Below, piece after piece: positions 22,078 through 27,104 of a stretch of DNA of 27,104 nt. Location: the IMG/VR virus record IMGVR_UViG_3300046816_000386, positions 1 to 27,104 of that record; one strand, given 5' to 3'. The notes beneath the pieces were generated by a model. That model was not told where the DNA came from, ran no database searches, and worked only from the letters and a program-made list of their open reading frames with translations. The stretch comes from a virus. Every line of letters starts with the position of its first letter. Position 1 is the first letter of the stretch. A program made the position numbers and the translations under genes.

Positions 22078-25000
22078 TGAAGAGACTTTTCCCAATAATC
22101 CTGTTCGCCTCGTCGGCGCTCGCACAGAGCATCACTGTCACGCCGACCGGCCCGGTTGCGAAGGTGGGGGAATACCAAACGCTCACCGCGCAGATCGCCG
22201 ACCAGAACGATGTCCGCGTATCATGGGCCATCACCTCTGGGCCGGGTGGAGCTACCCTCGTCGGCGACAACCCAAGCACGAAGAACGAGCCAAGCACCAT
22301 CGCGCTGCACACCACCGCAACTGGCACCTATGTCGTCACCGCAACCTCAGTCACGGGCGGATTGACGGCGACCTCGACCGTAGTCGTCATTGCTGCGCCG
22401 ACACCTGTCGCGGGGAACCCCAAGTTCGGTGGTCTCAACTCCTCGAACCTCGCGGCCATGAAGACCAAGGCGAACACGGGCACGAACGCTCTCTACGCCA
22501 ACGGCTTGTGGTCTATCGCTACGGGTGCGGTGCCTACCATGAACTCCATTTGGAGTTGGAGCGATACCGGCTCAGGCTTGCCCAACGTCGATGTCACGTT
22601 CGCATACAACGGGTGCGGCCCCGGAGGAGCGCAGGAGAACAACGCTTACTACTTCTCGCTGGAAGAGATGTTGGACCCCGCCGACGCTACATGGAAGTGG
22701 GGTTCCAAGGGTCGTGACATCACAATGTATTTTGTGAATTACTGGCTCGATCCCCTAGATAACAGTTACGACGCGTGCAGCGGGCTGTATCGCCCGACCG
22801 ACGCAAACTTTATGCTGGGCGGCGACCGCGCCTCAAACGACACGCCGCCGTTCACACTGGGACCGGACTGGCAACTCGGGTCAGGTTTTGCTGGCGGCGG
22901 CTCGGGTGCGACGATGACGGCTGCCTACTCAACGTGCGCCGCCAACGGAACAGTGACTAACGGATCGCAGTCCATCACAGGCGTCTCCGTCACCAGCGGA
23001 ACCTGCCAAGTCGGTATGGAGATTGCCGGGACGGGAATTCCGACGGGCAACCTCATCGCGGCAATCAGCGGCTCAACCTATACGATGTACCAGCCCGCAA
23101 CCGCAGGCGGAAGCTCCTTCACGGCGGGCGGACTCATCGCATCCGTCACGGGAGGCGGCACGGGCTACCTGCCCAACAGCACCGTCTGGTGGTACGCGCT
23201 GGACGCAGGAGCGCTCTGCCCGCAGGCGGGAATGTACGGGAGCGGTATTGGCTATTTCAGCGGACCCAACGGCATCCGACTGGCAGCGCGTGGCACGGCG
23301 AAAACAAACGGTTCCGGCGTGGTGGTCGGTCCCGTCTTCTATCTCACGAACATCATTGGCTGCACGAGCGCTCCAGCGATCACCGTCAAAAGCGACAAGC
23401 AAGTGCTGCGCGACTACCTCGCCATCGTCGGACAGTCGATTATCCAGAACAACGGCGGTACGGGAACGGTTGCGCCGTGGAGGTGCGATTCGGGCGGCTG
23501 TGTGTGGAACACTTCAGCAGAGTTCAATGGCGGCGGACCCTACGATTTCGTTGGACAGGTGGCGATGGGTAACAACTACACTCACTCCAAGCTGATGTAC
23601 CTGCTCGCAGCGGGAGCGACGTTCGACGACAACAACACCGACGATCCTCCGCTAACAGGCAATCACAATACCTGCTCAGCCACGCGTTATCAAGTGTGCG
23701 TGGACGGCTCTGCGGGTTCCCTCCACGCCTATTTGAAGTACCTGTCGGGCGGAATGCTGTACAAGGACTGGGCGCACATCAGCGACCCCGATGTGACGTG
23801 GCCCGCCTACAACGCTGCGTACTCGAATCTGCCCACGTCCCCGACCTGTAACGATCCTTCAAGCACCACGACCGCGTCAGCAATCGTGCCTTGCTTCGGC
23901 GATGCGCGAGACGGCGAATCGAGCGAGGGAAGCTGGTATGACTACTCCTTCTACCGCGAAACACTGGCGATGGCGTCTCTCGTTTCGGCAGGGCTAGACG
24001 ATCCCTCAACCTCAACCGGTCTAGGCCCGCAAATGAGTCTCGTGACCGATTCTTTCTGGGACTTGAAACCAGACTCAGACCTGCGTGGCCTGAAGTATTA
24101 CTGGGACAACAGTTCGAATCGTTGGCAGTTCACAACCACCGGCGATGCGGTGAGTCATTACCACATCATGAACGACTTTCACTATGCGGGATGGCTCATG
24201 GTGCAGGACGCGCTCACAGGCCGCACTGATCGCAAAAATAAACTGCTCTGGCCCATCATCAATTCGCCCCTTGGGGGAATATCGAACTTCTACCATGATA
24301 TGAACAATGCGAATGGGAACTATCTGGCGATTCCTCTGTTCCTTGCGTTGCCTATCGGTGATCCAACATCTAGCCCTCCCTCTGATCCTCGTCCGAGCCT
24401 GCCAACCGAGGCGTACAGCTTCAACAATGGCCACATCACGGCGCTCAACGCGTGGGTAACGAATGGTCCGGAGTGGGCGGCTGACACTAGCCCGTCCCCT
24501 GTCACACAGCAGCGGTTTGAAGCCTTCGCGCAGAACACGCGCATCAACCACGCCTCGCAATGGTCTGGTGGTTTTTGGGTTCAGTCGAACGGCGAAGACA
24601 TCACGACCATGCGAATGGTGTCCGAAAATTATAATTACCAGTTAAACACGGCGCAGAACTCCAACATCCTCGGCATCGGTTCGACACAGGATGCAACGAG
24701 ATGTGGCATTGGATACTATCAAGGGCCAACTTGCATGGGAGCTACATGGTGGTCTGCGCAAAACTATGGCAAATACAACATAGTAGTTACCGGCACTGGA
24801 AGCACTTACGCAGAATGCTTAGGTGCGGCAGTTTGCCTATCCACCGACGCTCCCGGTAGCGGCGGCTCCAACTGGACAACCGTTTCCGGGCCTCGCGGCG
24901 GCGGTCAATACTGGCAGCAGACTGCGCAAGGCAACGCCTACATGAATCACGTGACGCTTGCGGATCGCGTAGCCTACGACATCGACACAACCCTGCTCTA

Positions 25001-25763
25001 CAACGGTTCGTGTGTTTCCGTGCTTGCATGGTGTGGCACCTTGAGTGGCGTTACCGGAGCGTCACGCTCTCTCATCTATTTGCGCAATTTGAAAACGGTG
25101 GTCTTCGAAGATCGCAGCGCGGGAGGCATCTCCAGCTTCGACAACCTCAACACCGTCGGCCCACTGACGATCACGGGGCAGACGGGAAAGTGGACTACAC
25201 GCTCCGGCAATCAGGATGCTTATGAGACCCTGCTGACACCCACCAGCGGAATCATCATGGAGGACCGGGGTGGGTATTTCACACAGGGAAATAACCCCGG
25301 CTTTGTAGCTGATGGCGAGATCGAGCCTTACTCCACGCTGACGGAAGACGCGGGGAACCCAGCTACAGAGCAATACTTGAACGTCCTGCAATGGGGTGCT
25401 AGCGGCTTCACTCGTCCGACGACAACGCTCGTACAGTCTTCTGCCGGACAGGGCTACGATGCGGCGCTCCTCGGCGGTACTACACTGGCCGCGTTCATGC
25501 GCGGCTGGACGGGAAGCACGGCGTTTACGGGCACGACCATCCCAGCTTCGGGTGCGACCACCGTCTACGTCAGCGACCTCACACCGAATACCGTCTATGC
25601 GGTCACAGGCGCAGGTACACCTGCCAACTGTACTTCCGACAATGCAGGCGTATGTATGTTCGCGGCAACCGGCACAGGCAATGTCACTGTAACGCCTTCA
25701 GGTGTGGTTGCTGCTCCTACTCAGCTTCAGGGAGTAATTCTTAAGGGGGTGACAGTCAATTGA
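22077..25763 (+). CDS. Large exported protein resembling heparinase II/III-type polysaccharide lyases
   Basis: 1228 residues from ATG 22077 (TAATG overlap; the earlier ATG 22050 lies inside the previous gene). Signal peptide with ALA|Gln at 14-17. Residues 18-107 are an Ig-like (Big-type) domain. Residues 115-265 and 440-770 are helix-rich and fit a split alpha/alpha toroid, with DGESSEGSWYDY (613-624) and HYHIMNDFHYAGW (694-706) like toroid active-site regions. Residues 272-438 are inserted phage modules. Residues 780-1110 look like the lyase beta sandwich (INHASQWSGGFWVQSNGED, 823-841). A C-terminal beta domain ends the protein. I count 20 cysteines, several in tight pairs (CDSGGC, CLGAAVC, CVSVLAWC). 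Predicted to cut an acidic polysaccharide; the lyase call is by resemblance only. Confidence 0.6.
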   Translation: MKRLFPIILFASSALAQSITVTPTGPVAKVGEYQTLTAQIADQNDVRVSWAITSGPGGATLVGDNPSTKNEPSTIALHTTATGTYVVTATSVTGGLTATSTVVVIAAPTPVAGNPKFGGLNSSNLAAMKTKANTGTNALYANGLWSIATGAVPTMNSIWSWSDTGSGLPNVDVTFAYNGCGPGGAQENNAYYFSLEEMLDPADATWKWGSKGRDITMYFVNYWLDPLDNSYDACSGLYRPTDANFMLGGDRASNDTPPFTLGPDWQLGSGFAGGGSGATMTAAYSTCAANGTVTNGSQSITGVSVTSGTCQVGMEIAGTGIPTGNLIAAISGSTYTMYQPATAGGSSFTAGGLIASVTGGGTGYLPNSTVWWYALDAGALCPQAGMYGSGIGYFSGPNGIRLAARGTAKTNGSGVVVGPVFYLTNIIGCTSAPAITVKSDKQVLRDYLAIVGQSIIQNNGGTGTVAPWRCDSGGCVWNTSAEFNGGGPYDFVGQVAMGNNYTHSKLMYLLAAGATFDDNNTDDPPLTGNHNTCSATRYQVCVDGSAGSLHAYLKYLSGGMLYKDWAHISDPDVTWPAYNAAYSNLPTSPTCNDPSSTTTASAIVPCFGDARDGESSEGSWYDYSFYRETLAMASLVSAGLDDPSTSTGLGPQMSLVTDSFWDLKPDSDLRGLKYYWDNSSNRWQFTTTGDAVSHYHIMNDFHYAGWLMVQDALTGRTDRKNKLLWPIINSPLGGISNFYHDMNNANGNYLAIPLFLALPIGDPTSSPPSDPRPSLPTEAYSFNNGHITALNAWVTNGPEWAADTSPSPVTQQRFEAFAQNTRINHASQWSGGFWVQSNGEDITTMRMVSENYNYQLNTAQNSNILGIGSTQDATRCGIGYYQGPTCMGATWWSAQNYGKYNIVVTGTGSTYAECLGAAVCLSTDAPGSGGSNWTTVSGPRGGGQYWQQTAQGNAYMNHVTLADRVAYDIDTTLLYNGSCVSVLAWCGTLSGVTGASRSLIYLRNLKTVVFEDRSAGGISSFDNLNTVGPLTITGQTGKWTTRSGNQDAYETLLTPTSGIIMEDRGGYFTQGNNPGFVADGEIEPYSTLTEDAGNPATEQYLNVLQWGASGFTRPTTTLVQSSAGQGYDAALLGGTTLAAFMRGWTGSTAFTGTTIPASGATTVYVSDLTPNTVYAVTGAGTPANCTSDNAGVCMFAATGTGNVTVTPSGVVAAPTQLQGVILKGVTVN
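22890..23390 (+). repeat. Nested phage beta modules inside the lyase-like gene
   Basis: Encodes residues 272-438. The outer module begins GGGSGATMTA and resumes at ASVTGGGTGYLPNSTV, ending GCTSAPAITV, like the Gly-rich module at 11816 and 13674. Between these lies a different module (about 291-349, DNA 22947-23123) with TNGSQSITG, VGMEIAGTGIPTG and IAAISGSTYTM, another phage-protein repeat type. Helical sequence resumes on both sides. Confidence 0.55.
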
Positions 25764-26311
25764 AACTCTTCTTTATTATCATCATGCAGGTAGCCATATT
25801 GGCGACTGGACAGACCCCAGCCGTCTCGCTGACATGGGTACCGAGCACCACGCCGAATGCTACGACCACGGTAACCCGAAACGGCCAAGCCATTGTTAGC
25901 GGTCTTACCGTGGCTTCCTATATCGATTCCACAGTCGCCGCAGGAAAGACTTATACCTACAATGTAACCGGAGTTTTAGGGGGAGCAACTTCTGCGCCTT
26001 CGAATCCCTTTATTGCCACTATTCCTCCAGCGCTTGCCCCAACTACCGTCACCATCACTACTAGCCCAGCAAACGCCTACTTGGATCGCATATCTGTTGC
26101 TGTGACTGCTAACAGCGGAAGTGGAATTCCCCAAGGCGTCGTCAGCTTCTCCATTCAAGGCACCATCATCCTAAATACTACCCTCGACAAAAAGGGTCAG
26201 ACTTCCACCCAACTCTGTATGATGTTACTTAAGTTTCTTCCGGTTACTGTTACGTATACCGGAAGTAGTACATTTGCATCATCATCTGCTAGTGTCGGGG
26301 GTCCGCAGTGA
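25760..26311 (+). CDS. Exported FN3/Ig-like protein
   Basis: 183 residues from TTG 25760, overlapping the preceding stop by 4 nt (TTGA), with AAGGGGGTG 8 nt upstream. Signal peptide with ATG|Gln at 15-18. Residues 20-90 look like a fibronectin type III-like domain (VSLTWVPSTTPNATTTVTRNG, YTYNVTGV), and 93-180 an Ig-like domain of the bacterial Big type (TVTITTSPANAYLDR, GVVSFSIQGT, VTVTYTGSS). Such domains mediate weak binding to carbohydrates or proteins and are often found on phage virions. There is one cysteine. It may be a surface-binding partner of the enzymes encoded upstream. Confidence 0.7.
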   Translation: MKLFFIIIMQVAILATGQTPAVSLTWVPSTTPNATTTVTRNGQAIVSGLTVASYIDSTVAAGKTYTYNVTGVLGGATSAPSNPFIATIPPALAPTTVTITTSPANAYLDRISVAVTANSGSGIPQGVVSFSIQGTIILNTTLDKKGQTSTQLCMMLLKFLPVTVTYTGSSTFASSSASVGGPQ

Positions 26312-26790
26312 CTCCGAATGTTAAATTCGATTCTGTTGAATCCACTGTAGCGGCCATCTGTCGTGGAGTGGTTGAAGGTAACCGTGAGCTTATAAGAGCC
26401 ATCCTTGCGGATCGAGATGTTAAGCACGCTCTACGAGAGAAAGTTCAAGACGTAGCTGACAAGAGTTTTGAATTGGACGGCGAAGTCAAACTAATCAAGG
26501 GGGTCTTGGTAACTCTCGTGGGCAATGGAGACGGGTCAAGTGGCATGGTTCCGCGTTTAGAGCGGGACCTTAAATCAATGGGAGAGGATATGTCGAACCT
26601 CTCCTCGGATGTGAGGGCGCTTACCCTCACGATGACTACGATGGCTGAAGATGTTCGGAAACTGGCGACACAGGGCGAGCAAAGCAGTGGATTTATCGCC
26701 GGATGGACCGGAGCTAAGACGGTTCTAACAATTATTGGGGCCTTAATCACGATTTTGGCATTTTTGATAGGGAGAGGATTTCATCTATGA
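26308..26790 (+). CDS. C-tail-anchored coiled-coil membrane protein (lysis cassette, holin-like candidate)
   Basis: 160 residues from GTG 26308, overlapping the previous stop by 4 nt. Residues 1-125 are helical with heptad-like spacing (LERDLKSMGEDMSNLSSDV), and residues 137-157 (KTVLTIIGALITILAFLIG) form one membrane segment near the C-terminus, followed by RGFHL. It overlaps the endolysin start by 4 nt (ATGA), so it belongs to the lysis cassette. The layout recalls haemolysin XhlA-type and related phage membrane proteins that assist holin function, but a single-TM holin or another lysis regulator is equally possible. No export signal of the Gln type is present. Confidence 0.6.
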   Translation: MTPNVKFDSVESTVAAICRGVVEGNRELIRAILADRDVKHALREKVQDVADKSFELDGEVKLIKGVLVTLVGNGDGSSGMVPRLERDLKSMGEDMSNLSSDVRALTLTMTTMAEDVRKLATQGEQSSGFIAGWTGAKTVLTIIGALITILAFLIGRGFHL

Positions 26791-27104
26791 TTCCTTCACT
26801 AAAATGCGCCAAATTGACGAAGGATTCCGAAGGTCTGGAACTACACGCCTATCAAGATTCAGGGGGTGTCTGGACTATCGGTTGGGGACACACTGGAGCG
26901 GACGTGAAGCCGGGGGCGGTCATCACTGAAGCTGAGGCTGAGACGTTGCTGATGGATGATCTGACTCACGCCGGAAACGCCGTCAATCGCCGGGTGACTG
27001 TACAGTTATCAGAGAATGAATTCGATGCGCTGACAGACTTTACCTTCAATCTTGGTGAGGGCGCGTTGGCGGGATCGACTCTCCTTAAGCTTGTCAATCA
27101 ATCG
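26787..27104 (+). CDS. Endolysin, GH24 phage lysozyme (cut by window end)
   Basis: The first 106 residues of a T4/P22-type muramidase that cleaves peptidoglycan between MurNAc and GlcNAc. The catalytic set is Glu15, Asp24 and Thr30 within SEGLELHAYQDSGGVWTIGW, with the same spacing (9 and 6) as Glu11-Asp20-Thr26 of T4 lysozyme. The family phrase LSENEFDALTDFTFNLG is also present. GGGAGAGG lies upstream of the ATG. The N-terminus has no hydrophobic signal or SAR segment, so release should depend on a holin; the preceding membrane protein is the obvious candidate. The C-terminus lies beyond the window. Confidence 0.92.
   Translation, partial: MIPSLKCAKLTKDSEGLELHAYQDSGGVWTIGWGHTGADVKPGAVITEAEAETLLMDDLTHAGNAVNRRVTVQLSENEFDALTDFTFNLGEGALAGSTLLKLVNQS

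Noticed and set aside
22055-22717. 220-codon + strand ORF overlapping the lyase-like gene start
   Set aside because: Arg/His-rich alternate frame; the signal-peptide gene at 22077 is far better supported.
1-27104. tRNA genes, CRISPR arrays, insertion sequences, attachment sites
   Set aside because: No cloverleaf-like sequence, regularly spaced repeats, transposase or integrase coding region was seen by eye; short weak cases could be missed without tools.

Overview
The window is a stretch of a tailed double-stranded DNA phage or prophage genome (Caudoviricetes). A large terminase, portal, scaffold-like protein, HK97-fold-type major capsid protein, decoration-like protein, neck-like protein, fibre-like proteins and a GH24 endolysin follow one another on the + strand in canonical late-gene order. 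No tape-measure, tail-sheath or tail-tube gene is visible between the neck genes and the fibre-like genes, and the portal is long (about 695 residues). Both points fit a short-tailed (podovirus-like) virion. Host is inference only: moderate-to-high GC and secreted proteins whose signal peptides end in Ala/Gly-Gln recall environmental Gram-negatives such as Acidobacteriota, but nothing here proves it.

Layout. 1-995: two small exported proteins. 1008-4115: a 102-codon ORF overlapping a candidate small-terminase gene, then the large terminase. 4116-5732: five small genes, two of them membrane proteins and one resembling DUF5662. 5729-6061: the only minus-strand genes, two tiny membrane proteins (one DUF3309-like) arranged like a moron. 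6121-8564: a promoter with a leader hairpin, the portal and a small gene. 8635-12794: a second promoter with leader hairpins, a 35-aa Lys/His-rich protein, a Pro/Ser-rich protein, a scaffold candidate, the capsid protein, a decoration-like protein and a small beta protein, closed by an intrinsic terminator at 12837-12873. 12889-14954: two basic peptides (the first starts with a copy of the capsid N-terminal peptide), a neck-like protein and a small beta protein. 14965-26311: six consecutive genes with Sec-type signal peptides. 26308-27104: lysis genes, the endolysin being cut by the window end.

The most unusual part is 14965-26311. It sits where tail fibres and tailspikes belong and contains fibre-type repeats, an alpha/beta-hydrolase with a visible Ser-Asp-His set, a large protein resembling heparinase II/III-type polysaccharide lyases, and FN3/Ig-like modules. 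Every product begins with a cleavable-looking export signal ending in Gln, and the larger ones are rich in paired cysteines. The genes are joined by 1-4 nt start/stop overlaps or gaps of 10 nt or less and run directly into the lysis cassette. The simplest reading is a phage-encoded exoprotein cassette made late in infection; the alternative is that hydrophobic N-termini serve a virion-attachment role.

A second theme is domain mobility. One Gly-rich beta module is inserted in the decoration-like protein, the neck-like protein and the lyase-like protein. In the last it is itself interrupted by a different phage module.
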